Shown here in pieces: positions 54,052-63,202 of a stretch of 64,000 nt of DNA (within the stretch, counting starts at the first letter, position 1; every line of letters starts with the position of its first letter). Source of the DNA: Candidatus Adamsella avium (lineage in GTDB: Bacteria > Cyanobacteriota > Vampirovibrionia > Gastranaerophilales > CAJFVJ01); contig CAJFVJ010000001.1 of assembly GCA_904420445.1 (NCBI GenBank), forward strand, positions 767,266 to 831,265, written 5' to 3'. Made by a program: the position numbers and the translations under genes. The notes beneath the pieces were generated by a model. It ran no database searches. It was not told the origin of the DNA and saw only the letters and a program-made list of their open reading frames with translations.

Positions 54052-54750
54052 TTAGTCTCTGTTTGAACCAAACAGCTGCCATGCCCAGTAAACAAGTTCT
54101 ATAATAGAATACAGTGCTGCGGCTACATAGGTCAAAGCTGCAGCAAGGAGAACTTTTTGGCTTCCATCAAGCTCTTGAGACCCTGTAATGTATCCTCCGT
54201 TTGCAAGTTCCGCAACGGCTCTTTTGCTTGCGTTGAACTCAACAGGGAGTGTGATTATCTGGAATAAAGCGGCACCTGCAAAAGCCAGGAAACCGATAAT
54301 AGCTATCAATAAACCGAATTCACCTCCGACAAATGCTCTCAGCGCTAACCCTCCGAACATCAACAAAGGACCGATAGAAGATCCGAAAGAAGCAATCGGG
54401 AAAACGCCTGCCCTTGCACGCATAGGCATATAATTGTAAGCATCCTGCAGCGCATGACCTGTTTCATGAGCGGCAACGCTGATAGATGAAATGCTTTTTC
54501 CGTAGTAGTTGTCTTCCGATAATCTCAAAACTTTTGCAGACGGGTCATAATGGTCGCTAAGTTCGCCTTTTATTGCTTCAATCCCGACTTGAGATAATCC
54601 GTGTTTATCAAGAATTTCACGGGCAACCTCAGCGCCTGTCAGTCCGCTTTGAGAGTTGAATTTGAGATATTCTCTGTAGGTGTTTTTGACAAACATCTGA
54701 GGCATAAATATCAGAAACAACGCCAGTATCAAGAATAATATCATATACAT
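54052..54750 (-). CDS. YugP-type neutral zinc metallopeptidase, membrane-bound
   Basis: This 232-residue protein has an N-terminal membrane segment and the zinc motif AAHETGHALQ near residues 93-102. Two or three C-terminal membrane segments follow. It fits the YugP/DUF (zinc_peptidase_2) family. Substrate unknown. It lies 13 bp after fmt in the def-fmt operon. Confidence 0.9.
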   Translation of the reverse strand: MYMILFLILALFLIFMPQMFVKNTYREYLKFNSQSGLTGAEVAREILDKHGLSQVGIEAIKGELSDHYDPSAKVLRLSEDNYYGKSISSISVAAHETGHALQDAYNYMPMRARAGVFPIASFGSSIGPLLMFGGLALRAFVGGEFGLLIAIIGFLAFAGAALFQIITLPVEFNASKRAVAELANGGYITGSQELDGSQKVLLAAALTYVAAALYSIIELVYWAWQLFGSNRD

Positions 54751-54763
54751 ATTTTTTCTCCTT

Positions 54764-55702
54764 TTATTTGAAAAAATCCCCCGTAGTCAGTTTTACCCCA
54801 TGGCTCCAGTCATAAGCTTTCATGACTTTTTTCCCCTGAGGCTGAAGTTCTTCTATTAATATTGTACCTTTTGTTGTCGAAATTGTAATCCCTTTTTTTT
54901 CTATGCTCAAAATGATTCCTGTTTTATCAGAGATTTTGTTTTCATCGGCAACCGAGGTTTTCATAATCTTCAAAGGTGTACCTTTGAATTCGACATAAGC
55001 GCATGGCCAGTCACGAAGTCCTCTTACGAGGTTGTGTATTGTTTGTGCACCGGCAGAAAAGTCAATGAGTCCGTCTTGTTTTTGGAATTTATTTGCTTTT
55101 GTTGCAAGAGAGTCATCTTGTTTTTGTCTTTTTACGCTGCCGTCAATCAGTCCAATCATTGTTCTATAGAGTATATCGCCGCCTATATCGCTTATTTTTT
55201 GAGCAAGTTCAGGAGATGTCATATCTGGTGTAATAGCTATTTCTTCAACCAGAAGGATATCTCCCGTATCTAGTCCTATGTCAGTCATCATGGTGGTAAC
55301 GCCTGTTTTTGTTTCTCCGTTTGTTATTGCTCGCTGGATAGGGTTTGCTCCTCTATATTTAGGCAGTAGCGAGGCATGGAGGTTGATGACTCCTGATTTC
55401 GGGATATCGATTACTTCCTGACTCAAGATTTGCCCGAAGGCTACTGTTATGAAAAAATCAGCGTTCAGAGATTTAAGTTTTTCTATCAAATCTGAGTCTT
55501 TTCTTATTGATACGGTTTGAAAAACGTTTATTCCAAGTTCTTCAGCTTTCACTTTAACGGGCGGAGGAGTGAGTTTGTGACCACGTCCTGATGGTCTGTC
55601 AGGCTGGGTAACAATGGCGCAGATTTCAACATCGTTTTTTGCACATAGATATTCAAGCGGTTTGACCGCTATTTCAGGAGTGCCAAGGAATACGGCTTTC
55701 AT
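54764..55702 (-). CDS. fmt: Methionyl-tRNA formyltransferase
   Basis: This 312-residue enzyme of normal size has an N-terminal formyltransferase domain (VFLGTPEIAVKPLEYL, the SLLPKYRGANPIQRAI motif with catalytic His/Asn nearby, TGVTTMMTDIGLDTGDIL) and a C-terminal OB-like domain. It uses 10-formyl-THF to formylate initiator Met-tRNA. It starts 6 bp after def. Confidence 0.97.
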   Translation of the reverse strand: MKAVFLGTPEIAVKPLEYLCAKNDVEICAIVTQPDRPSGRGHKLTPPPVKVKAEELGINVFQTVSIRKDSDLIEKLKSLNADFFITVAFGQILSQEVIDIPKSGVINLHASLLPKYRGANPIQRAITNGETKTGVTTMMTDIGLDTGDILLVEEIAITPDMTSPELAQKISDIGGDILYRTMIGLIDGSVKRQKQDDSLATKANKFQKQDGLIDFSAGAQTIHNLVRGLRDWPCAYVEFKGTPLKIMKTSVADENKISDKTGIILSIEKKGITISTTKGTILIEELQPQGKKVMKAYDWSHGVKLTTGDFFK

Positions 55703-55708
55703 AAATTT

Positions 55709-56281
55709 TTATTTCCCCTCTTCTTTTGCAAGTTCTTCACAAAGTTCTTTTTCTTCGAGCAGATATTCAGGGTCGATGCAGGGGAGCCCTTTTGCTTCCA
55801 GCTCTACATCTGCCGCAAAGCGGTTTACTGCATGGTCGACAAACAAAATTCCTTCGAGGTGGTCAAATTCATGTTGTATTGCAAAAGAGAGGAGTTCTCC
55901 GTCTTTTGCTTCAAGGACAAAAGGTTTGCCTTTTTTGTCGAGGGCTTTTACTTTAACGTTTTTGTATCTTCTTACATCAGAATAAAAATCAGGGAAACTC
56001 AAACATCCTTCGTAGTGGATAGCTGCCCCGCTTTTTGAGATTATCTTCGGATTAATGAATACAATCGGGTGGAGAGGTTCTTTATTTGTTGATACATCGA
56101 TTACGAATATTCTCAAATTTTCTCCGACCTGAGGCGCTGCAAGTCCTACACCGTTGTTTGCATACATGGTATCAAGCATATCCTGAATGAGCCGTTGAAT
56201 TTTTGATGAGATTTTGCTGACTTCTTTGCAGGGTTTTCTCAAAACTTCGTTTCCGTATGTTTTTATTTGTAATATAGCCAT
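55709..56281 (-). CDS. def: Peptide deformylase
   Basis: About 190 residues from MAILQIKTYG. The three PDF motifs are present: GVGLAAPQVG, EGCLSFPD and QHEFDHLEG. It removes the N-formyl group from new proteins. The longer in-frame upstream extension is rejected, since the family begins here and the extra segment lies in the divergent promoter region. Confidence 0.96.
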   Translation of the reverse strand: MAILQIKTYGNEVLRKPCKEVSKISSKIQRLIQDMLDTMYANNGVGLAAPQVGENLRIFVIDVSTNKEPLHPIVFINPKIISKSGAAIHYEGCLSFPDFYSDVRRYKNVKVKALDKKGKPFVLEAKDGELLSFAIQHEFDHLEGILFVDHAVNRFAADVELEAKGLPCIDPEYLLEEKELCEELAKEEGK

Positions 56282-56366
56282 TTTCTTTTTTTTGTCTCTC
56301 TGTTGTAGTATTATTATTCTATATTTTATATTAAAAATAGAGTTCTGACTATAAGAGATTGGAAAA

Positions 56367-57692
56367 ATGGGCGAATTATCCACTGATATAATTAAAAATG
56401 CATTAAAAAAACTTATTGTCAGGACAAATGTCTCTGTAGGCAGTGATGTTTATGCTGCAATTCTTGAAAAATACAGCAAATCTTCAGATAGAAAGTATGC
56501 TCAAATTTTGAAAAATCTTTCCATTGCAAGAAAGACAAATCGTCCGATTTGTCAGGATACAGGGGTATGTATTTTTTTTATTGAGATAGGTCGTGAGTTT
56601 CCGCTGTGTTCTTTTGACATAAAAAGAATTGTTGAGGAGTCTGTTTCTGAGGCGTACAAAGAAAATCATTTCAGAAAGTCGATGGCTGAAAATATTTTCG
56701 AGAGAGTGAATACAGGCGATAATACTCCTCCCGTTATTTATATTGATATTGTTGAAGGAAACAGCATCAAGTTTTCTCTTGAAGTCAAAGGCGGTGGCAG
56801 CGAGAATGTCAGTGCAATAAAGATGATGCCCCCATCAGCCGGTGAAGAGGGAGTTTTTGAGTTTATCAAAGAAACTCTCTCAAATGCAAAAGACAAGGGA
56901 TGTCCGCCTTATATCATCGGAGTAGGCCTCGGAGGAACGCTTGAGAAGGCTGCAATGTTATCGAAGAAGGCTTTGACTCTGCATCTTGATTCTGAGAAAA
57001 ATGATTTTGAGAAAAAGATTGAAGACGCTTTGAAGGATTTTGATATTCTCGGCGTAAGGGTGTTAGATTATCCGACGCATATTGCCTCGATGGCTGTCAG
57101 TGTGAACCTGTGCTGTCATTGCAGCAGGCATGGCGGGGTTGAGATATTTTCTGATGGAGAAGTTCGATTCTGTGATGATTTTGATTATGAAATGATGGAA
57201 GAGGTTGAAATACCTTCTGATGATATTGTTGAATTGAACACTTATCAGTGTGATGAAATAAAAAAACTCTCAAAGGGAACGCATGTTTTGTTGTCAGGAG
57301 AAATTTATACCGCACGGGATATGGCGCATAAGCGTATGTTTGACTCTTTGAACAGAGGGGAAGAACTTCCGTTTGATTTGAAGAATAAGATTATTTTTTA
57401 TGCTGGACCGTGTCCGAATGCTCCGGGTGAAGTTATCGGGCCTGTAGGTCCTACAACATCGGCAAGAATGGATAAATATCTTGATATGTGCGAGAAACAA
57501 GAGGTTCTTGCAACTATAGGCAAAGGGGCACGTGGTGTTGAATCGGGGCTTGTTTATTTTACGACAACAGGCGGAGTTGCTTGCCTTTTGCAGCAGTGTA
57601 TAAAGAAATCAGAGCTTGTTGCTTACGGTGATTTGGGACCTGAGGCAATCTATCGTCTTGAGGTTGAAAACTTTCCGGTTGTTGTTTCTTAG
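56367..57692 (+). CDS. Class I fumarate hydratase (or tartrate dehydratase), alpha and beta parts fused
   Basis: This 441-residue iron-sulfur hydro-lyase has an alpha part (about 1-270) carrying the cluster cysteines in CQDTGV, GCPP and CHCSRH regions. The beta part (about 280-441) has KGTHVLLSGEIYTARDMAHKR and YAGPCPNAPGEVIGPVGPTTSARMD. It converts fumarate and malate. Tartrate dehydratases share this family and cannot be ruled out by eye. It is divergent from def and ends 2 bp from ftsQ on the opposite strand. Confidence 0.9.
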   Translation: MGELSTDIIKNALKKLIVRTNVSVGSDVYAAILEKYSKSSDRKYAQILKNLSIARKTNRPICQDTGVCIFFIEIGREFPLCSFDIKRIVEESVSEAYKENHFRKSMAENIFERVNTGDNTPPVIYIDIVEGNSIKFSLEVKGGGSENVSAIKMMPPSAGEEGVFEFIKETLSNAKDKGCPPYIIGVGLGGTLEKAAMLSKKALTLHLDSEKNDFEKKIEDALKDFDILGVRVLDYPTHIASMAVSVNLCCHCSRHGGVEIFSDGEVRFCDDFDYEMMEEVEIPSDDIVELNTYQCDEIKKLSKGTHVLLSGEIYTARDMAHKRMFDSLNRGEELPFDLKNKIIFYAGPCPNAPGEVIGPVGPTTSARMDKYLDMCEKQEVLATIGKGARGVESGLVYFTTTGGVACLLQQCIKKSELVAYGDLGPEAIYRLEVENFPVVVS

Positions 57693-57694
57693 TT

Positions 57695-58552
57695 TTATTT
57701 TTTGAGTTTGATAAAGGCAGAGTCTTCCCATCTCAGGTCGATATATTTTACGTCTTCTTTGAGGGTTTTCATCTGAGGGAGGACAGCTTCGATTTTTGCA
57801 AGTCTGTCGAATGCTCCTTTATCAAGTTCTCCTATTCTTACGGATACTGTTTGCAGCTGGATATAAACATCATCTGGATTTTTCATATCGATATATTGAA
57901 TTTTTTCGCCTGAGTAAGCTTCCGCCATTTTGGCAAGATAGATAAGGTATTTTATATTCTTTTTTGACCATTTTTCGTAGTCATCATAGGTCAGAACACG
58001 ATAAGTTTTGTCCATGCCTTCAAATGGGAGATATTTATTCGGGATAATTGTTCCATCCATTGTAAATACTGCAAGAGGCGGAACATCAGGTTTTGGAGCA
58101 ACCGAGAAAATCGGTTCATGTTCTTCCACGATGACTTTTATGCGTGCAGGGAAAGCAAACCTTTTGACATAAACCATTTTGATAGGTTCTAGTTTCATTA
58201 TTTCTTTTTTGAAAGGTTCGACATCTATCAGGTAGATTGCTTTATTCGGATATTTTACACGTTTCATCATATTCAGAATTTGCTGGTTTGTGGCAATTTT
58301 GTTGCCTTCAAATTCTACCCTGCTTGAATTGTAGGTGTCGAAGGCTTTTGGCGGAAGATACCATTGTGGCAGATGCATGAATTTCCATATTCCGACGCAT
58401 AGAAAGTAGATGCAGGCGAGTCTGATAAGCATTCTGACTCTTCCCCAGAAAATTCTCATGGCACGGACTTTGCGTCGTCTTTTCAAATAAGCATAACGAC
58501 GTCTTATTGAGTCTGATAGAATTTGTTTTTGGGTTATGTCTTCGTCTGTCAT
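57695..58552 (-). CDS. ftsQ: Cell-division protein FtsQ
   Basis: This 285-residue protein has a cytoplasmic N-terminus rich in basic residues and one membrane segment (LIRLACIYFLCVGIWKF, about 37-60). A POTRA domain (VEFEGNKIATNQQILNMMK...) and a beta-rich region follow. It belongs to the divisome. Gene order murC-murB-ddl-ftsQ is typical of the dcw cluster. Confidence 0.9.
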   Translation of the reverse strand: MTDEDITQKQILSDSIRRRYAYLKRRRKVRAMRIFWGRVRMLIRLACIYFLCVGIWKFMHLPQWYLPPKAFDTYNSSRVEFEGNKIATNQQILNMMKRVKYPNKAIYLIDVEPFKKEIMKLEPIKMVYVKRFAFPARIKVIVEEHEPIFSVAPKPDVPPLAVFTMDGTIIPNKYLPFEGMDKTYRVLTYDDYEKWSKKNIKYLIYLAKMAEAYSGEKIQYIDMKNPDDVYIQLQTVSVRIGELDKGAFDRLAKIEAVLPQMKTLKEDVKYIDLRWEDSAFIKLKK

Positions 58553-58581
58553 TCCAATTCCTTTTGCGTCGGATTGATAAA

Positions 58582-59535
58582 CTACTTCTTAGGCATTGTA
58601 GCACTTTGAAGAATAATATTTACCAACTCATCATATGATATTCCGATATCTTTGCTCTGTGCAGGCAGATCGCTAAGGTCAGTCATGCCGGGGATTGTAT
58701 TAATTTCGAGAACATAAGGCGTATCTTTTGTTACGAGAAAATCTACCCTGCTCATGCCTGTAGCACCGACTGTTTTATGTGCTTTGATTGCGAGTGATTT
58801 TATTTTTTCGGTCATTTCTTTATCAAGTTCTGCCGGGAGAACAAACTCGGTAAGCCCTTTTGTGTATTTCGCTTCGAAATCATACCATTCTGTCTTTGTT
58901 CTGAATTCGAGGATTGAGGTTGCTATTGTTTTATCTTGCAAGTCAAGAACTCCGACTGTTGTTGATTTTCCGATGAGATATTCTTCTATCATTACTTCAG
59001 GAGAATATTTGAATGCTTCATTAACTGATTTTTTCAGTTCTTCTGCGTCAGATGCCTTGCTCATTCCGATGCTTGAGCCTTCCCACAGCGGTTTTACCAT
59101 AAACGGGTAAGAAAGACCTTTTATTTTTTCGAAGATATCATCTTCTTTTTTGATTGTTACTGATTTTATCAGCGGGATATCCGAGTCTTTGAGAACTTTT
59201 TTTGTGGTTTCTTTGTTCATGCAAACGGCGCTTGCTTCAACCCCGCATCCTGTGTAAGGAATTCCCAATATTTCGAGCAATCCTTGAATGCATCCGTCTT
59301 CTCCGTATTTGCCATGCAGGGCGATGTAAGCTAGTTCTATATTCTTATCGATAAGCTTTGAGGCGATGTGTTTATCGACGTCGATGAGTTCAGCATTTTT
59401 GTAACCAAGGCGTAAAAGAGCTTCGTAGCAGTTTTTGCCTGATCTCAGGGATACATCTCTTTCGCTTGACATGCCTCCATATAGCACGCCGATTTTGGTG
59501 TCGTATGATATTAATGGCTTTTTATCAGTGTCCAT
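58582..59535 (-). CDS. ddl: D-alanine--D-alanine ligase
   Basis: This 317-residue ATP-grasp enzyme has GGMSSERDVSLRSG, the HGKYGEDGCIQGLLE substrate loop, and the C-terminal EINTIPGMTDLS motif. It joins two D-alanines for peptidoglycan. It overlaps murB by 25 bp. Confidence 0.97.
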   Translation of the reverse strand: MDTDKKPLISYDTKIGVLYGGMSSERDVSLRSGKNCYEALLRLGYKNAELIDVDKHIASKLIDKNIELAYIALHGKYGEDGCIQGLLEILGIPYTGCGVEASAVCMNKETTKKVLKDSDIPLIKSVTIKKEDDIFEKIKGLSYPFMVKPLWEGSSIGMSKASDAEELKKSVNEAFKYSPEVMIEEYLIGKSTTVGVLDLQDKTIATSILEFRTKTEWYDFEAKYTKGLTEFVLPAELDKEMTEKIKSLAIKAHKTVGATGMSRVDFLVTKDTPYVLEINTIPGMTDLSDLPAQSKDIGISYDELVNIILQSATMPKK

Positions 59536-60416
59536 ATCTTTTTTTCTTCCTCTGTCATGTTTCCTATGAAAATAACTTCTGTTTTTATTTCGTATCCGAA
59601 TTTTTGTTTAACCGCATTATACATCTTAAACATCAACCTGAGCACGTCTGTTGAGGTTGCCTGTTTTGAATAATTCACAATAAAATTTCCGTGAATTTCA
59701 GAAATTTTTGCTCCGCCTTCAACTGTGCCCTTGAGTCCCAATTCTTCTATCATTTTTCCGACAGCAGCTCCTTGAGGGTTTCTGAAAGTACTGCCAAAGT
59801 TCGGTTCTGTGAGAGCTGGTTGTTTTTCTTTTCTGTAGTCGAGGTTTTCCTGCATTCTTTTGTCTATCAGTTCTTTGTTTTGTTTTTCGAGGTTAAAGAC
59901 AGCTTCAAGGAGGATTAATGGTTTTTTTTGCAGAATTGAAGTTCGATAAGACAACTCAAGTTCGTCGTTTGAGAGATTAAGTACTTTTTTTTGTTCCATA
60001 TCAAAAACTTCTGCGCTGATGAGGATGTCTTTTATGCTCTGAGAGTGCGCTGATGAATTCATCTTGACGACTCCGCCGACTGTTGCAGGGATTACAAAGA
60101 GAAACTCCATGCCTGATAGATTATTGTCTGCTGCTGTTTTTGAGAGAACTCCGGTTTTGACCCCGCATTGAGCTTTTATGGTGTTGTTGTTGATTGTTAT
60201 GTCTCTTAAATTTGTTGTTAGTATAACGGGTGTATCTACACCATGAGAAGATAGCAGCACATTTGAGCCGCCGCCGATTATCACGGGCATTGAGTCAAAT
60301 GTTTTGAGCAGGTTAACAAATTCTTCTTTTGATTCAGGTATATATACAACTTTGGCGACGGAAGATATTTTTGATGTTGTGTTGTTTTTCAGGTCGTAGT
60401 TTTCGTATTTTTTCAT
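59511..60416 (-). CDS. murB: UDP-N-acetylenolpyruvoylglucosamine reductase
   Basis: This 301-residue FAD enzyme has the binding loop IGGGSNVLLS and the GSTFRNP catalytic Ser region. Further motifs are KISEIHGNFIVN and IPATVGGVVKMNSSAH. It completes UDP-MurNAc synthesis. It overlaps murC by 4 bp. Confidence 0.96.
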   Translation of the reverse strand: MKKYENYDLKNNTTSKISSVAKVVYIPESKEEFVNLLKTFDSMPVIIGGGSNVLLSSHGVDTPVILTTNLRDITINNNTIKAQCGVKTGVLSKTAADNNLSGMEFLFVIPATVGGVVKMNSSAHSQSIKDILISAEVFDMEQKKVLNLSNDELELSYRTSILQKKPLILLEAVFNLEKQNKELIDKRMQENLDYRKEKQPALTEPNFGSTFRNPQGAAVGKMIEELGLKGTVEGGAKISEIHGNFIVNYSKQATSTDVLRLMFKMYNAVKQKFGYEIKTEVIFIGNMTEEEKKIWTLIKSH

Positions 60417-61852
60417 TTTTGGCAGATATTCCTCCCTAAGTTTGTTATGTCGCCTGCGCCCATTGTAATCACAATATCTTGCGGTTGTATCATTTTTTTT
60501 ACATCTTCAGTGAGGTCGTTTATTTTACCGCTGAGATGAGTAGTGGGTACGTTTTTTATTTGTTTTGCAAATTCTTCCGGAGTATGTTTTGAAGATGGTT
60601 CTTCGCCTGCTGCATAAACATCGCAGATATAAAGTTTATCGACTCCATCGAAAGCTGTCAGAAATTCGTTCCACAATCCTTCAAAACGGGAGTATCTATG
60701 AGGCTGGAAAATTACTACCAGTCGTCCGTTTTCCCGGCTTTTTAAAACGCTTTGGGCACTTTTTATTGTGGCTTTAATTTCAGTCGGGTGATGAGCATAG
60801 TCGTCAATAATTTTTGCTCCGTTGTAGTCGCCTATTATTTCAAATCTTCTGCCCATGCCTGAGAAGTGAATGATGTTTGATGTTATGTCTTCGAATTTTA
60901 TATTTTGTTCCATTAGGGAAGCAATTACCCCAAGTGCATTTGCAATATTGTGTTCGCCGGGAACATTCAAATTGAGCTTTCCGATTAGATTATTGTTCAG
61001 ATATATTTCACTTGATGAAGAGAAACCATTGAGTTTGATATTTTGTGCAGAGTAGATTTTTTCATACCCGTTTAGTTTATTTTCTTTTGTTGTATAGATG
61101 ATTACCCTGTTTTTGTCTATTCTGTCGAGTAATTTACGGTTTCCTTCGCTATCAGTGTTTATAACAAGTTTGCTGTTTTGTTTCAGATTTGATGAAAATT
61201 TTTCAAAAGTTTCAAGCAATTGCTCAAATCCTCTTGTGTAGAAGTCGACATGGTCTAACTCCAGATTTGTGACAATTGTCACATCAGGAGAGTACATAAG
61301 AATTGTACCGTCGCTTTCATCCAATTCTGATACGAAAAATTCTCCATGTCCGTATTTAGCATTTGTTTTGAGCTCGGGGATAATTCCGCCTATTGCAAAA
61401 GAGGTTCCATCTTTCAAACTGTTCAGAACAAATGCAGCCATTCCGCTTGTAGTTGTTTTTCCATGGGTACCTGATGCGCCGATAGAAGTTTTTTTGCTCA
61501 TAAGATAAGCAAGAGCCTGAGAACGGTGGAATATAGGGAGGTTCAGTTTTTTTGCTTCGATAATTTCAGGGTTATCCGGATGTATTGCCGAGCTTGCTAT
61601 GATTATATCCGTTGATTGTACGTTTTGAGGTTTGTGCCCGATAAAAATTTCAGCTCCCAGTTCTTTGAGCATTGTTATGTTTTTATTTTCTTTTATATCG
61701 CTTCCGGAAACATGATAGCCAGCCTGCAGGAAAATTTTTGCAACAGCGCTGACTCCTATACCGCCAATTGCGATGAAGTGCAGTTTTGAGTTTTTGTTGA
61801 TAACTTCATCCAGTTTTTTGTTCATATCGAGTTCTGATTTTAGTGTAGGCAT
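60413..61852 (-). CDS. murC: UDP-N-acetylmuramate--L-alanine ligase
   Basis: About 479 residues. The N-terminal Rossmann part is FIAIGGIGVSAVAKIFL, the ATP loop GASGTHGKTTTSG, and the later motifs include VPGEHNIANALG and DDYAHHPTEIKAT. The start at 61852 follows AGAGGA at good distance and is preferred over an upstream in-frame ATG (61891). It is the first gene of the murC-murB-ddl-ftsQ unit. Confidence 0.97.
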   Translation of the reverse strand: MPTLKSELDMNKKLDEVINKNSKLHFIAIGGIGVSAVAKIFLQAGYHVSGSDIKENKNITMLKELGAEIFIGHKPQNVQSTDIIIASSAIHPDNPEIIEAKKLNLPIFHRSQALAYLMSKKTSIGASGTHGKTTTSGMAAFVLNSLKDGTSFAIGGIIPELKTNAKYGHGEFFVSELDESDGTILMYSPDVTIVTNLELDHVDFYTRGFEQLLETFEKFSSNLKQNSKLVINTDSEGNRKLLDRIDKNRVIIYTTKENKLNGYEKIYSAQNIKLNGFSSSSEIYLNNNLIGKLNLNVPGEHNIANALGVIASLMEQNIKFEDITSNIIHFSGMGRRFEIIGDYNGAKIIDDYAHHPTEIKATIKSAQSVLKSRENGRLVVIFQPHRYSRFEGLWNEFLTAFDGVDKLYICDVYAAGEEPSSKHTPEEFAKQIKNVPTTHLSGKINDLTEDVKKMIQPQDIVITMGAGDITNLGRNICQK

Positions 61853-61993
61853 GGAAAATCCTCTTTGAAAAAACTTTACCCATTTAATCATATCGTAAAA
61901 ACTTATTTCAAGCGATATTTTTTGTTGAAAAAATACGTTGTTTTGTGAGTTTTTCGGAAGTGTTATTAAATATTACAGACTTAGCAAATAATA

Positions 61994-62021
61994 TTGAATT
62001 TAATACTCTTTTTGATACAAT
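61994..62021 (+). promoter_or_regulatory. Likely promoter of the right-edge gene pair
   Basis: TTGAAT (61994-61999), 16 bp, TACAAT (62016-62021). It would give a leader of about 120 nt. The remainder of the 294-bp gap after murC holds only AT-rich DNA. Confidence 0.6.
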
Positions 62022-62146
62022 AATAATTGTACCCCTTACACTTTTAAAAATTATTAAATTTTGTAGAAAAACAGGCAATTTATTTTATTCACAGTTGTTG
62101 TGAGAGTAGAAGAAGGTCTGAAACAAACAGGTTAGTCGGTAGATAG

Positions 62147-63202
62147 ATGAAAGTAAACAGTATAAATAATACCAGTGTAAGTGTTTATAGAAAGCGCAAT
62201 CAGCAGAAACAGGGCACACCGTCATTCAGAGGTGTATCAGCGTCTAATGTCGCAGCAGGTGCCGCATCGTTGGGTGCTGCGTCATCTTTTCTCGTTAATT
62301 TGATGGGAGCTATAGACAGAGGAGGATTGTTTGCTTCGTTTACGATTACTGATAATTTGGGAACAAATGTTCCAAGAACGGTCAAAGGGCTGTTCAGGAA
62401 CAAAGAAGAAATCGGCGGGCTGAATTATAAGGCAGCTCTTGAGGAAGCCCTCAGAGAGTATATAACAGGACCGAGCATGTTTTTGATTCCTGCTGCTATT
62501 TTCTATGGAACAAAGAAAAAGTGGGGACCGTCTACATCTGTTGATTTTAATTTGTTGAATTCTTTCAAAAATAATTTGAAAGATGTTGATGTTGAGAAGG
62601 TTTCAGACAAAGCAGGTTTGAAGAGAGGATTTTTTGAGAATGTTGCGAAATCTGTTACGGATGATGAAAAGACAATTGCCTCCGTTACAGATTCAATGAT
62701 GAAGATTTCTGAGTTGAAGAAAACCGATTATGCTACCAAAAAAGAGTATAAGGCAGCTGTTTCAGGACTTTATGAAAAAATAGCCGATGCATTTGCTGTT
62801 GCAAATAAGAAAGATGCCGCTTCAGCTATAAATCCTTCGATTATTGTGGTTAAATCAGGCGGTGAGGTTTTATCAAAAGATTCTCAGGCATTTGCAAAGC
62901 AGGCTGTTACTTTTGCAAATGATGTAGTTGATAAATCTGCTTCGGTGTTTGATGGAGTAAAAAAATCTGTCACAAACTCTTCTTTGGGTGATATGGTAGA
63001 AAAATCAGTGAAGAAAGTAAAAGGCGCCAAGTTTGCATCCTCTTTGGTAGCGATAGCTTCTATATTCTCATTTATGACGGTGATACCGAAAATTTATTCA
63101 AGAAGCAAGACTTATCCGGGGTCTGAGGGGCTGATTAAAAACACAAACAATACCCAGCCGGCAGCCGCAGCGGAGAAAGGAGCTCAAGATGCAGGTAAAT
63201 AG
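62147..63202 (+). CDS. Unknown protein with FRG-type N-terminus and membrane segments
   Basis: This 351-residue protein starts with a short, basic, Asn-rich tail ending in TPSFRG (residues 20-29). An Ala/Gly-rich hydrophobic segment (about 33-55), a middle helical part rich in Lys/Ala/Asp, and a hydrophobic segment near the C-terminus (FASSLVAIASIFSFMTVIPKIYS) follow. I recognise no domain. The next gene overlaps its end and encodes a similarly built protein, so the two likely work together. Confidence 0.75.
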   Translation: MKVNSINNTSVSVYRKRNQQKQGTPSFRGVSASNVAAGAASLGAASSFLVNLMGAIDRGGLFASFTITDNLGTNVPRTVKGLFRNKEEIGGLNYKAALEEALREYITGPSMFLIPAAIFYGTKKKWGPSTSVDFNLLNSFKNNLKDVDVEKVSDKAGLKRGFFENVAKSVTDDEKTIASVTDSMMKISELKKTDYATKKEYKAAVSGLYEKIADAFAVANKKDAASAINPSIIVVKSGGEVLSKDSQAFAKQAVTFANDVVDKSASVFDGVKKSVTNSSLGDMVEKSVKKVKGAKFASSLVAIASIFSFMTVIPKIYSRSKTYPGSEGLIKNTNNTQPAAAAEKGAQDAGK